Part shown: positions 35,601 to 50,600 of the stretch, piece by piece
How the letters are laid out: each line of letters opens with the position of its first letter
How positions within the stretch are numbered: the stretch's first letter is position 1
NCBI RefSeq assembly: GCF_030463565.1
Contig: NC_134646.1
Span: 21,067,796-21,131,795 of the forward strand
Source: Pelecanus crispus
Taxonomy: Eukaryota; Chordata; Aves; Pelecaniformes; Pelecanidae
Direction of reading: 5' to 3'
DNA length: 64,000 nt
Notes under the pieces: model-generated
Database searches by the model: none
Seen by the model: the letters and a program-made list of their open reading frames with translations, nothing else
What the model was told of the DNA's origin: nothing
Program-made: the position numbers and the translations under genes

Positions 35601-38600
35601 TTCACAGCTACAGAGAAGGCCCAGAGCCTGCATTTGTAGATGATACCTCTGCAGACTGAGGTGTGACACACACTCACAGTCACATGTGTACTGAATATAA
35701 TCAGAATAGACCATGCTAGGCATAACAATTTTAAATGAAGTTGTCAGGAATTCCACACTGCAGTCTGGATCTTAAATAGCTCAATCTATCTACACCTGGG
35801 CTCTGCCACAAACTGCCCCTCCTACCTGCAGAGTCTACGGATCAAATCCTCAGGCCTCCTTGTTATTATTTTAGGAAAATCCAGCTTTTCAATGCCTTTG
35901 AGAATCAAATTATATGTCATCATTTGATCAGCCCCAGAGAATGGTGGACTAGAAAAAGAAAGCAACACTGATAAATCGAATGGCTGGCAAGAGCAGATGT
36001 GGCCATTTCTGATCAAAGCAAGTATTTGAGAATATGGAAAAAACCCCTACCTTCCTAGTTTTACAACCTTCAGTCTTTCAGTCTGTTTAAGATATTAGAA
36101 AGGTTTGAAGCTGAGAAGCTGCCTGTAGGTGCCAGGGAAAACGCATGATCATATGTGTCCCTCTAAGCTAGCTCTGCCTCCAGCCTAACTCAGAGAAGCT
36201 TCCATGTTGTACTATCATTGAGCATTCACAAAGAGTTGTCACGGAAGCGTGCATGGAGGCAAAGAACAAGCCCTGCTTACAGTTCACCCACCCTGCTGTA
36301 CCACGCCACCCACTAAAGGGGAAAAGTCTGTTGTCAGCTGTGCCTCACAGGAAACATCATCATCAGTTAAAGGAGCTCTACACCAGCCACTTATAGCTGG
36401 TGTCTGGCCCTCTCCTTGGATGGATAAACCAGAAATGAGAATATGTTCCACACTTTATCCATGGCATCTCTGAGATGATGGAAGATAAGACATGCATAAG
36501 AGGCAAAAAGAAGTATCATTTTGCAAGTCACTCCTGTTTACTGATGGGGAAAAAACCCAAACTGTTTATTTTAAAAATAATCTTGCAAACTTTTCTAAAA
36601 ACAAACAAGCAAGGTAAGAACTTGGAGTAGGAGGCACTTACCTGCCAGTAAGGAGTTCATACACAAGAATCCCAAGGGACCAAAAATCCACACTGAAGTC
36701 ATGGCCTTTACTCAGAATGACTTCAGGGGCAACATATTCAGGGGTTCCACAAAACGTCCAGGTTTTCTGCCCTGATCCGATCTTCTTTGCAAATCCAAAA
36801 TCAACCTGATCAAAATCAACATATGCTGCATAATGCAGAGGTGTTTTGCACTGGGAAGCCTTAAGGTCTTAATTGCTTCCTCACCTCCTGCAAAGATCTC
36901 AGAGTTGGCAGTTTACAGCTAAAACAATTACACAGCATTGTTGTGAAGGAGAAGGATTACCAAATGTTATAGAACAGATCCATTTATTCTCACGAGTGAT
37001 TTCCTGAATTATTTTCCTTTTGCATAGAACAACCCATGCTTTCCTTGAAGACATCAGATTTACAGCCCATGGAAAATGGTGGGTTGCTCATTGTCCTCAG
37101 CGTGTATGTTTCAAGCTCTTTGAAGGGTATTCTCTTTGCACTTTTCATGGTCAGTCAAGTATGGCAGGAGCTCCTTACTGTATTCCATCTCTACAGACAT
37201 AATCTAGAACCTATGATTGCTTGACAGGGAGGTAATTCTGTGCCTGGGAAATGTAGTTCCTGCCTTTACATTAAGATTGGCTGCTAGGATAAATTATTTT
37301 TGCTGTTTATGCTGTGGCAAGAGCTCTCAGAGGCTGCAAATCCCCAGTTTGTCTGTGGCTTGCAATGGCTTTGCAATGCCTTTGTTTCTCACTGTGGAAC
37401 GAGTAGCCTGCCCTCTTTTCTACTGAAGCATAAGGGTTATTAAACTCTGGGATCCTGGTACTGTAATTACATGCTGTCTATTTATATCCCCCCCGAAAGG
37501 AAATGGGATACAGGCAAAAAAGGATAGCATTACAAAAGGATTACATCTTACCAGTTTTATATATCCTTCAGTATCCAAAATTAAATTTTCTGGCTTCAGG
37601 TCTCTGTAGATAATTCCTATGTGATGTAGATAGTCAAAAGCCTCTGTCACACACCCAACACAGAACTTGGTAGTGGCTTCGTCAAAGCTGCCTCTGGAAC
37701 AAAAATAATCACGATCCTCACAGACAATTAAGTTCTAAAAATGCCTTGCTCATTAACCAGATAACATATAATTCCCAGAATATTAACAGCTTTTTTGCAC
37801 TGACATTCAGTACATCACTCATGTGGTTGACAACTGAACCAAATGTCTTTTCATTGGACAGCTCTTGAATAGAGAACCTGCCCAGCAGACATACTGAGCT
37901 GATTGGTGATTTTAAAGGGCAAGGTTCCACTTTGTTTCTGTTACCTGTCTCTCAGCAAGCTCCACAATTCCCCTCCCAGGCAAGCCTCCAGTAGCATGTA
38001 TACATACTTACTGTCTTTGAATGTGCGATATAGTCTGTGGAGACAAACAGCAGCAATTTAGGAAAAGCAAAATAAAATGCGAGACTTGCAATATCTTTCC
38101 TCCAGAACGCATATATGCCAAACCTCATTCTTAATAATGCTGTCCAGTGGGTCAACTGGGGGTCAACTTTCAAGGAAATCTTATGGTCAACTTACTTTAC
38201 AATGAATGGAGAACATATCTGCTCGAGAATTTTCTTCTCAGAATGGATATGCTCTTGCTGTTTGGTGTCCACTACATGTTTCTTCTTTATACACTTCATA
38301 GCGAAAGCCATGTTCTCATTTTTCACTTTAACCTGTCAATAAAAATGATTAATACATGTGAGTCAAAGAAAGGATGTTTAACCTATCTGTTCTCAATATG
38401 CACACTGATTTCCATCTTTTTCAACACAGCACAGGACTGAAATTGGTGACTGTAATGAGGGACAAATTCCAGATTTTCTGCAGAACTGTTCTGTATGATT
38501 TTAAGTGAAGCATCATATCTTTTTAGTGTCCCAGTCCCCACTTGTAAAATGAAATGTTCCCTGTGTTCATTTTCTGTATACAAAATAGCAGCAGTTTGGA

Positions 38601-41600
38601 TAGGTGCTATATTTTACAATGAGTTTATACCACAATGGATCCTAATTTCAATTTAAGATTTCTGAACACTAGCATAATAGAAAAGAACAAAAAGCAGAGG
38701 CAGTTTATGAAGAATATTTACAAGTGACTTTGCATTACACTGAAATATTATGCAGTATGCAATAAAAAGATGGAAGTTAAAACAGGGCTTCCAGGAAACC
38801 AAGGAAGCAACTATCCGTGTTCTACAGCTGGCTGAGAATTCAATTTTTAGCTTATTATTCAGGTGATGTCGTAGATTTGCAAGCTGGCAGTCAACCAGTG
38901 TGGAAATTGATTTGTCAAGCATGAATCAGAATAAAACAGTTGATGGTCTAACTATTGTAAAAGATTACTGACTTCACTAAAATCACATAGTCTCCTTTAA
39001 TTTACCATTACCTTCAGCAGCTTGCACAAGAAGTGTTCACATTTTTTTCAGATGTTTGCTACTCAGCCAGAGGAGAGTGGAATTTAAGACTTTAATGAGG
39101 CTCTTCACATCCCAGAAACACAGCTGTTCATGCTACTGAATATGTCTTAAAAGAGCCATTATAAATTGTTGGAAATTTCAAAGTCAACACAGCTCAGAGC
39201 TAGATCACACTGGTTATAGTTGCCGTGGGGCATACCAAAGCAATTCTAACAACACAGACTTTGTGATGCTGGAGATTACTTCACGTCCAGGCAGAATCTT
39301 GGGAAAAGGCCTGCAATTGAGGGAACTCAATGCAGGTAGGCACATCTGTAAACTCCACATGCACAAACTGATGAATATATGTATAGTGACCAGGAAGATA
39401 CTTTTAACAGCAAGAGATGAAGGCACACAAGAATGGATTTGTTTCTTTGATCATCGAAGTCCTGAAAATATTTTTTAACTATGCATTGCTTTATATAGAA
39501 TTACCTCTGCCAGAGAGGCACAAACATGCAGAATATTAAAATTCTTCACATTTTTCAATGGTTAAATCAATCATCTAAGACAGAGAACTACTTGAATATG
39601 TTTAAAACAAACTCTTACAAGCTCAACCCTTCCGAACCCACCAACACCCAGAGTTGTGACAACTTCTAAATTCTGGAATGGGGAAGGAGGGAATTGGGCT
39701 ACTTTCTCCTTCAGCTCTATCATCTCCAAAGACACCTCTTTGGTCAACTGTCCACAGAAGGATCTTCCTCTGCATTAAGAAAATTAACATAGGTTAGTGT
39801 TTTCCTTGCCAGCAACCTGTATCACAGTACTTTAATACTCCTATTAAAAAAAAAAAAAAAAGAAAAGCCTTCTTATTTCCTAACAGAATCTTAATTTTAT
39901 TTTATACAGAAGCACTTTATTTCTGGACATCCTATGGAAGTGAATTAGAAGTGAACTGCTACTGCAGTTCACTGAGTACAATCAATTGTATTTTTATCAA
40001 GAGCTGATCCATGGTGAGGTTCCTAATTATGCAGTCAGCTGCAAAGCTTTGGGCACTCCAATTTCTGAAGGACTGTATACCAGTTCCAGTAGAATGATCA
40101 GAAATAAAAATGCAGCTATATTTCTAAACAGAAGAAAAGCATACTCTGCTAATCTTCCAATAGTGCTCAGGTTGAAATCAGAGGCAGATAAACTAGAAGT
40201 GTGGTCCACAGCTAAAAGCAAACTCTTTAATAGCACCAGTGCTACATGGAAACATTAAAAATTAACTGTTTCTTTTATGTCTGCTTATTTTTATTTGAAA
40301 TGGCAACTAGTCTTTTGTACAGTAATACAGTTTCATTAACTCAATCGGGAGTTAAAGTTGTCCTTTAGGGGGTTTACTCAAAAAATTATTTGAGCACATT
40401 TTCACCTCTTTTCTCTGCTGAGTTTTCTTGGGATAGAGTGAATTTTTGGTTGGAAGTCAATATACTGAGATTCTATGTAATTTTTTTTTTTTCCGAAAAA
40501 ATTTCTTGGACTTCGTAAGTGTATCCAGACAGTTTTATTATAGTGATTGCTATCATTTCTAGGGCCCCATCTCCATCAACTACCATCCATGATTTTACTT
40601 ACATATCTATCACTCTTTTTTATGATTACCTACTAAAGATGTGCCTAACAAATGATCTGACTTACTTCGCATGTCGCTTTTCATCAGCCTGGGCCAGATT
40701 AGCCACATAACCTTCAAGGTAAGTTTGGAGCTCCTCATAAGTTCCAACGGTTTGATTAAATGTCCTAAAAACATGAATGAAACCCTATAAACTACTGAAC
40801 ATACAGTGGAAAGAGAAAGAAACCAGAATTATATATTTTATATTGCCTCTGAGTCATGACCCAGACTGAGCTTTACACTATCACTTTGACAGTACGAATT
40901 TTAAAGAACTTTGAAGAGGTGGTAACCAGCTGAAGTACCAAACTTGGTTTGCCACAGGGTAGGGGGACAGAGTGCCTGATCTCCTCAGGTCATTTCATGT
41001 TACGTTTAAATAATTCAGAGCAGGCTGAGTGTACCTTGCCTCCTACATGCACTAACTAAGGGTGGTTCCACCATCCCTACCATAGGAACCAGCTTGGCAT
41101 GAGTCCAGCCTATCAATCCTTCTGTCCCAATGGATAGAGCCCTTGGTATGCAGTGCCAAAGCAATTGAGATCACCTCTCCTACTTCACAGGTGAGTAACA
41201 GCACTGTGGGAAGAATAGACTATTTCAGTTGGAAGGGACCTACAACAATCACCTAGTTCAACTGCATGACCAGTTCAGGGCTAACCAAGTTGAAGTATGT
41301 TATTAAGGGCATTATCCAAATGTCTCTTAAACACTGACAGGCCTGGGGCATCGACCACTCCTCTAGGAAGCCTGTTCCAGTGTTTGACCACTCTCTTGGT
41401 AAAGAAATGTTTCCTAATGTCCAGTCTAAACATCCCCTGGCACAGCTTTGAACCATTCCCACATGTCCTACTGCTGGATACCAGGGAGAAGAGATCTGCA
41501 CCTCCCTCTCCAACTCCCCTCCTCAAGAAGCTGTAGAGAGCAATGAGGCCACCCCTCAGCCTCCTTTTCTCCAAACTAGACAAACCCAAAGTCCTTAGCC

Positions 41601-44600
41601 GCTCTGCACTGGACGTACCTTCCAGCCCTTTCACCAGCTTTGCTGCCCTCCTCTGGACACATTCAAGGACCTTCACATCCTTCTTAAATTGTGGGGCCCA
41701 GAACTGCACACACTACTACTCAAGGTGACACCATACCATTACTGAACACAGCAGGATAATCACCTAATTTGACCAGCTGGTTATACTGTGTTTGATGCAC
41801 CCCAGGATGCAGTTTGCCGCCTTGGCTGCCAGGGCACACTGCTGACTCATATTGAGCCTGCTGTCAACCAGCACCCCCAGATCCCTTTCTGCAGGGCTGC
41901 TCTCCAGCTGCTCCTCTCCCAGTTTACACTTGTGCCCAGTGTTACTCCATCGTATGTGCAGAATCCGGCATTTTGACTTGTTAAATTTCATATCATTCAT
42001 GATTGCCCAATGCTCTAGTTATCTAAATCCCTCTGCAAGGCATCGTGTCCCTCAAGGGAGTCAACAGCACCTCCCAGTTTGGTATCATCAGCAAACTTGC
42101 TAATGGTGCATTCAACTCCTGCATCCAGATTGCTGACAAAAATATTGAACAGAACTGGCCCTAGAATTGAACCCTGAGGAACACTGCTGGTGAGTGGTCA
42201 TCAGCCAGATGTAGCCCCTTTCACTACAACACTTTGAGCCGTGCCCTTCAGCCAGTTCTTCACCCAGCACACCATGAACTCGCTCATCCCACAGTTGGGC
42301 AACTTGTCCAGAAGGATGCTGTGAGGGACAGTACCTTACTAAAATCCAGAAAAACGACATCCACTGCCTTCCCTTCATCCACTAGGTGATCACAGAAGGA
42401 TAGAACACTTATCATAGAAGGATATCAAATTAGTTAAACAGGACTTTCCCTTTGTGAGCCCATGTTGACCGTGCCTGATGATTGCATTATTCTTTAAATG
42501 CCTTTAAATAGTACCCAGTATAATCTTCTCCATAATTTTTCCAGGAACTGAGGTTAGACTAACAGGTCTGTAGTTCCCTGGGTCTTCCCTCATGCCCTTT
42601 TTGTAAACTGGAATAACACTGGCTTTCTTCCAGTCAGCAGGGACCTCCCCAGACTCCCAAGACCTGATTGAGCAGGGTCCTGCTGTAACATCTGCTAGGT
42701 CCTTCAGTACTCTGGGATGAATCCCATGAGGGCCCATGGACTTGTGAACATTCAGCTGATACAGCTGGTCCCTTACAATTTCAGTATCCACAAATGGAAA
42801 TTCACTGTTCCCACACTCGTGGTCATCCGACTCAGGGGACCAGGCAGCCCAAGGTCTCCCATCAGGCCCCATGGACTTGTGAACATTCAGCTGATACAGC
42901 TGGTCCCTTACAATTTCAGTGTCCACAAATGGAAAATCACTGCTCCCATACTCTTGGTCATCTGACTCAGGGGACCAGGCAGCCCAAAGTCTATCAGTGT
43001 TATTAAAGACTAAGGCAAAAAAAGCATTGAATGCCTCCACTTTTTCTTCATCCCTGTTTGTCAGATGGCCATCTTCAACAAGTATCAGTCCAATGTTTTC
43101 TTTAGACCTCTTGCTATTGACATACTTAAAAAAGCCCTTCTTGTTATCTGAAACAACACTGGCCAGTTTCAATTCTAATTAAGCTTTGGTCTTTCATGTC
43201 TTCTCCCTGCAGATATAAGCCACAGCTCTGTAATCTTCCTGTGAAGCCTTTCCTAAATGCCAGAGATCATACAATTTCTTTTTCCTCTTGAGCTCGAGGA
43301 GGAGTTCCCTGTTCAGCCAAGCTGGTCTTCTGCCTGGCTTGCTTGACATACAACACAGTGGGATTGCCTGCTCCTGTGCTTCTAAAAGGTGGTGCTTAAA
43401 GACTGACCAGCAATTGTGGACTCCTAAGCCCTCAAAAACAGATTCCCGGAGTACTCTGCTAAATAGGTCCCTGAATAGCTTAAAGTTTGCTTTCTTGAAA
43501 TCCAGCATAGCAACTCCACTGTCCTTTCTTATCATTACACCAAAAATTTCAAACTCAACCATTTCATGATCACTGTGGCCAAGACAGACACCTACCATCA
43601 CATCCCCCATGAGTCCTTCTCTATTCACAAATAGCAAGTCTAGGAGGGCGTCGTTCGTGGTTGGCTCACTAAGTACCTGTGACAAGAAGTTATCTCCTAT
43701 GAACTTCAAAAATTTCCAAGATCTGCTCATCACAGCAGTATGATATTCCCAGTTGATGTCTGGGAAGTTGAAATTTCCCATAAGGACAAGGGCTACCGAT
43801 CCAGAAATTTCTCCTAATGGATATAGAATAACTCATCAGTGCTTACGTCCTGGCTGGGTGATCCGTAGGCACCCACTACAACATCTCCTTTGTTTTCCAT
43901 CCCTCTAATCCTCACCCAGAGGCTCTCAACCACATTGTCACTAACTGTAAGGGCTGTATAATCAAACCTCTCCGTTACGTATAGTGCAACACCTCCACCT
44001 TGCCTGCCCTGCCTATCCCTCCTGAACAGCCTGTATTCCTCCATCCCAGCACTCCAACTGTGGGACTCATTCCACCTAGTCTCACTAATACCAATAATGT
44101 CACAGCTCTGGGAGCTGACCAACACTTCCAGTTCATCCTGTTTGTTTCTCATACCGAGTCCATTGGTCTACAAGCATTTCAGATACGCTCCTGAGCGCTC
44201 TGTACTCCCAGGAGCAGTATAAATGTTCCCACTAGCATTGCCACCCTCTGGCGATGGCATGCCAACCCTTGGTGTACATACTGCAATCCTGTTGGTATCC
44301 CCTTCCCATAGAATGCACCAGCTTTGTCATGCTTCTCTGCAACCTATTTAAACAAGCTAAAGAGGAGAAGAGGAAAATGCATTCATAGCCCAAGATGCCA
44401 TTTCCTGTGTTGGGGTAGAATCAGCCCTCAGCAAGAGCCCTTTTGGGATTCAGCAAGGAAAAGGATGGTGGCTGTCCACATTCCAAGTAAGCATCCTTAC
44501 AGCTAGCCCTGAGAAATGCAGGTTTGCTGTTTCACTTTCCACTGGGAGCTTCCTTTCTTATATCTTCCATCTGTTCTGTTCTTTTCCACTTTAGGAAGCG

Positions 44601-47600
44601 TAAAATTGGCCTCTACTGAAAAAAACAGGAATTTGGCTGCATGTCCCTCTCAACAAAAGGACATCCCGAAACCAGGGACACACAGGGGCGTTTGTTGTTC
44701 CCTGAGCCAATGAATAGCACTAAACAAATGTGAAACATCACCACCACAAGGAGAGAAAGAAAAGAATAACTCTGAACTCTTAAGCTTCTGTGCTCCTGCA
44801 ACTTCTGTCAGCCTCTCTTCATTAGGTCTTTGTCTAAAGCATAGCCACAGCTCACTATTCCAAAAGCATAACCACTTGTTCAATATTCACTTAAGAAAAC
44901 ATTATGAATGTGTCTACAGTGAAGTCACAACTTATTGTTAACCTACTGAAAAAGGATGCAAGTCTTTCATTAAACTGTAGCATGATACTTACTCTCTATC
45001 TATAACGAGGCACTCCACATTGTATTCATCTGCAATAACATTTGCTGATCTGACATCATCACTAAGAATTGAAACAGATTAGAAGAATTCAGAAACATAT
45101 CAAAATCCTCAAAGTACCTCACACTGTACTTATAGAGGGCCACAGCTGCTATAGGTGAAACTCCTCAAAGGCCTCTGCAGTCTGTATCTAGATTAGTATT
45201 ACTGAACCAAATACACAATTACAGCATTTTACTAGTCATTATTATTGTCTAGGACAGTATTTTTTCCAGTTTCAAAAGGGTTTGGATCATGATTTCCTTT
45301 AGCAACCTTCCAAGAATTTAGGATGAGATGTAATGTAGCATTACATCAGGATTTACTACTAATTTTTGAAATGATCCTCAGATATAAAACATTCCAGAGA
45401 CCAAACAATCCCTAGTAAATCACCCACATAAATATATGCTATATGAGCTATTTGGCTCATAGGTCATATCTTCTCTGTACTCCTTTTCTCTGTTTCTTAC
45501 TATCATGGGCACTGGCACAGAAACAACAGCTCAGTCCAGTAATGATGGAACTTATCCATGCTAGGAGTCATACAGAGCCTGGCACAAGTTTTCATCACAG
45601 CTTTTACTGAAATATAAACAATAAGCAACAATGCAGAGAGGGCCAGCATTTGACTTTCAGAGAAAACCAAAGGTAGGTGACCGTGTATACTTTCAAGTTC
45701 TCTCTGCAAAAAACAAAACATTAAGAAAAATTCAGCCATTGCCTTCATCTGCTGACTTTACAATCAAACCAAAGTTTATATTCAGAACAGCCATGAGTTG
45801 TATAATCCAATGCATAGTGATAGGTCAATTGAGATACTATACATTGTGAATCAGACAATGTGAACTAACCTAATCAGAGCTTTTTCTCCAAAGTAATCGC
45901 CTTTATGCAGATTTTTAATCAGCTGAGGCTGCGAGTGATCTGCAGTACTCTGGGTAACTATCACCTGGAAAGTACAGGAGCAAAAATTTAGCATGGTGAG
46001 TTTCAAAGTATTGCATGGTTTCCCTTTCTTTTCTGTGTATTTCATAAATGTCTTAAACTCAGTAACACTGCCAGAAAGAGTTACAAATATATATAACTAC
46101 TCCCTCCTCTCAAAAATTAAAACCATCAAACATTCCCTGACACCTCTCTGATTTTTGCTGAGAGATGGAAGAATTAATATATTCATTACTGCCCAGCCCC
46201 CAACATTTTCTCCTCATACCTTTTAAAACAGAGCAAAATAAATCACATTTTAATGAAAAACTGAAAAATACTTCAGTTCCCACAGTGGGCAGGCATCATA
46301 TGGGCTTTTTGTCTTCTCAGCTAAACACATAGCCTCCAGAAACATTAACGAACATTTCCCCCCTCATGAAACTCCTCTTCCACAATAGTGCACATTCTGC
46401 TGATGCCCATGCCCATTAGCAAAAAACAAACCAGAATATCACCAGACACAGACACATTTTGGAAACTTGAAACCCCTTCTGGAAGTGTATTGATGAAAAT
46501 TCTCCTGATTTGATTCTTTACAGTCTTGTGTCAGCCTCCAATGTAACAGCTGATGGATAAAGGCTGCTGCCTTACTCCTCTGGCACTAACAGATGAAAGG
46601 AATAGACCCTGAGTCACCTAGAAGGCCATTCTCCATTAAACCTAGGACTCCATTATTTCTTAGATATTTCACAAGTCTATGTTTTGCCCATCAGATATTG
46701 AAACATCCAGGAGAAGATATAGGATCAAATCTCATTTACAAAAAAAATTGACTTTACATCTCTGCTATGGTGTCAAGAAGCTTCAGGACATAATTGATTA
46801 CATTATAATTAGAACAGTATAACATGGGTTCATTGTGAATGAAAATTAGGCTCCCTGAATCTCTGAAGTGCTGCTTCAGGCTTTTATCACAGTACTGTGA
46901 ACTTAACAGCATCCTCAAAAACTCTCTGCACAGATTTTACTGAAGACCACACCCCTCAAGATAGCTTTTGAAATACACATGTTTGTATACGTTACTTTAT
47001 AAGTTAGGTTTATTATATCTTACCTTTCCTTTTGCTATTATAAAGAAGGTATTTCCTTCTTCTCCTTCCCGAATAACATAATCTCCCTTGTCATAGTACT
47101 CCTGTTGGGGGGGAGGGGGGTGAAGAGGCAATATTGTCCAACATATCATTAGTATCTTTGAAAATTCTGATTACTATGCAGAGTTCTTAATACATCTGGA
47201 TGTTCCATTGATATTTAACTTCCTATCTCCTGCATATGTTGCATCCCATAATATATGCAAGCATTCCACTATATAAAGCATGGTGGCCCATCTATAACAC
47301 CTTAATGCAGAAGTATGTTATTTGTTTAAAAAAATATTAACACTGGTATCATCCTTATGAAGCAGCGGAAAACAAGGGGAAAAAAAAATCAAACACTCTT
47401 AAAAGAGTTCTAAATCAAAATCCCATTTCCAAAAGTAATTTTGGGCTTGACATCTCAGTGGGAATGCCTAAATCATCTATTGCAAGCTACCAAAGCACCA
47501 ACTTTTCTGTCTGTGCTAAGGAACCCCGCCTTCATTACCTAATTGCTTAACTTTAAATCAAGCATTTTTTCCATGTTAACTTTCAGCTTTGTGATCTGTT

Positions 47601-50600
47601 CCTCATAAACAACCACCTCTTTTCTCCTCCGAGTGTTTCCTAAAAGTTATCCCTTGCCAGGAATCCCACAAAAAAAAAAAAAAAAAAAAAAGTCACTGCT
47701 TAGGATACCGCTGTGCTAAGGCCATTTGCTGTTTCACATAATCAACATCATGATCTCCTCATCCCCTTGTGCTATGGCTATGCATCACTCTATCTGCCTC
47801 CTCTGACTCATTGGGACTGAGGCTCTTAGTTTTCTGGGGAACTTCTGTTCTCCATCTGCAGAACTGTTCCGCGATTGGTGTTCCTACAGACTTTCCCTAT
47901 ACAAAAAGCATTAATAGTTACCACTGCTCTTGGAAAACATCACAGCTATGACTATATATCAAACCTTCACCTCCAAATGCTGCTGGCAGATGCAGCCCTA
48001 AGACAGACAGATATTTGGCTGGTTTCATGTGTTGAAGTCCTAAGGCCTTTTTCCCTTTATATTTTGCAGTGTATGTGGTGCAAGGCATATGAAAATATAA
48101 CATATCCATGTTGCAAACAGTTAAGGCATGATTACCAAAAAAGAGTCAGAGACCTGGACAGCAACTTTGTGCTTAATCTTAATAAGGGCTAGATTATAGA
48201 TCCTCTTACCTACTTGCTTGACTCCTTCGATGCCAAAGATATAACTTACTTTTATGCCACTAAATGTTATTATCTACTGCCAACCTGGAATTCCACTCTG
48301 GCCACTCCAAAACCACTGTCATATTAAAAAAAGCTTGCTTGGTTTTTTTTGTTTGTTTGTTTGTTTTTACTTATTTAGTCATCTTTGTTGCTTTGAAAGC
48401 TTACCAAATACTATTCAGAAAAACTTAACAGTATCTTACCACCTCCAGGCAGTCCATGATCTTGGTTAATTTATCTTCAGGTAAGTTTTTCAGCAGGGAC
48501 ACACTTCCAGAAAACAGAAATGCAAAACAAAAGAACCCCAAAAGTAGTTATCATTAACACTTTTTTCATTATCTCTTCTCATCTATACAATTTGTACAAC
48601 CACATTCTACAACTAGCTAAACTGGTGGTGCTGTACAAAAAATATAATATACAAATAAACCTTAATTTGGAAGGTTCAAGCATTCTGATCTTGTTTTTTA
48701 GATAAACGGAACTCACAATGTGGCAAACGCTGGTCAGTTTGTAAATCAACTTTGTATTTCAGTAGGGGAAAAAACACCAGTGGGCACATGGACTAATTTC
48801 AAAATTCAGTCATACAGGGTCCATTAATTGCAAAACCAAGACATTATAGTAATCCAATAAAATATATTTTCAAATGCAGTGCAGAGACTGCAAAATCGGA
48901 CAAAGGTAAGAACTTCAGTACTACTTTGGCAACTATTAAAAGAGAATCCAACTACAGTTTAGCGAACTTGCTGGTAAGAATGAAAAAACTTCCCATCCTG
49001 AGCACTTGGACATGTAAAAGTTAGGAAATCAGAGCTCTCTAGTTACTCAGGCTCAGCAAAGAAATATTTATAGAAATCAAAGTTGGAAATGGATGCAAAA
49101 ATACACAAGATATTCCATGCATGGTGAGGCTTGAGATCTCAATTTGAAGCCATAACAGAATGGTCATTCTTTGTTAAAGAAAGAAAATATGAAACCAGCT
49201 AATTATGGTTTGGAACCTCTAATTTGACCTTCTTACTAAAGAAAAGCACTGTACAAGTCTTGGTGTTCCCTGCAGGAGAGAGAATTATTCTACTCCCTGC
49301 AGATTTCCTAGTAATTTATATTGCAATTAGTTCATAAATTGAGACATGCAGTTCTCATACTCAAGTCTCCAAGGGATGAGGAATATTCCTTAATCTAGTC
49401 CAGCAGCACTAGTTAGAGGATTTATTTAACCTCTTTATTTAATATATTGTTTTAACTTCTAACCATGTAACCTTCCCATACATTTGTTCCATTACTTAAA
49501 AGCATTCAAGCACCTATTGCTGTTTCCTAACGTAAAACAGGAGAAAAACAATCAAAATGAGAAAAATGGTTTTGTGAATCCTACAAAAAGATCAAGAAAG
49601 GTAAATATTGAGGTTTTTGAGGCCCTTTGCATTGAGTGCCTCTTTCTCTCTCTCTCTCTTTATAAGACAGGTGCAGTATTGTTGTGCACCTTAGGAAGTA
49701 GCTCAAACCAGTATTAGAAATAGAAATGCATTATATTTACCTTCTAAGGAAACTTCTGTATTGCTCTTGTCTTGTTTGTGCTGTTACTCTCATGATATTT
49801 TGAAACACTTCTCTGTCCAATGCCCATGTTTTAACATTGGTAATTGCTTTAAGAAAATAAAAAACAACAACAAAATCAACAATGTTTCTGAATGATTTGA
49901 TGGAAGATATTGCAGTATCAGGTCATGGTACAAGACAGACTAGCTCTTTGAAAGATGCCCAAGGCCAAATTTTAAAATATCCAGCACCTACTGCAATCAG
50001 ACTTTTAAAAGAATGCAGCTCCCACTTAAACAATGCTTACTAAAGTAAGGCATAGATTTCCAAATGGTTCCTCCACAGAGCACTTTCCATGCAACTCCAC
50101 AGGCTGAGTAACCTTGAAAACCTATCCATTTGGTGTGGACTTGGTAGTGTAGGTTAATGGTTGGACTGGATGATCTTAAAGGTCTTTTCCAACCTAAACA
50201 ATTCTATGATTCTATGATTCCATGATTTACTATGAGCACAAACAGGGCTGAATGCTTATGAAGACCTACTCCTAATCATGGACAGTCATTGCACTCAAAA
50301 GCTGCAATGTAATCTGCAAAGGAGCTGATTTGAAAGAAACAAACTCGGCTGAAGTTTTTCAAAACTTATGAGGTAAATGTTGAAAACTATGGCTTGGATC
50401 CATCTCTAATTCAGATTACATGCAAATGTTTGTGAGATATGCAATAGAATAGAAATAACAGAGGTCAAGAATAAATTTAATTTAATTTAATGCTGTGATC
50501 CTCACATAGTTTTCCTCCAATGTGGCCATTTTATAAGGGAATAAAGGGTAATCAAAACATTAATGATTATCTTTTGAAAGGTAATAAAAATATTAATACA

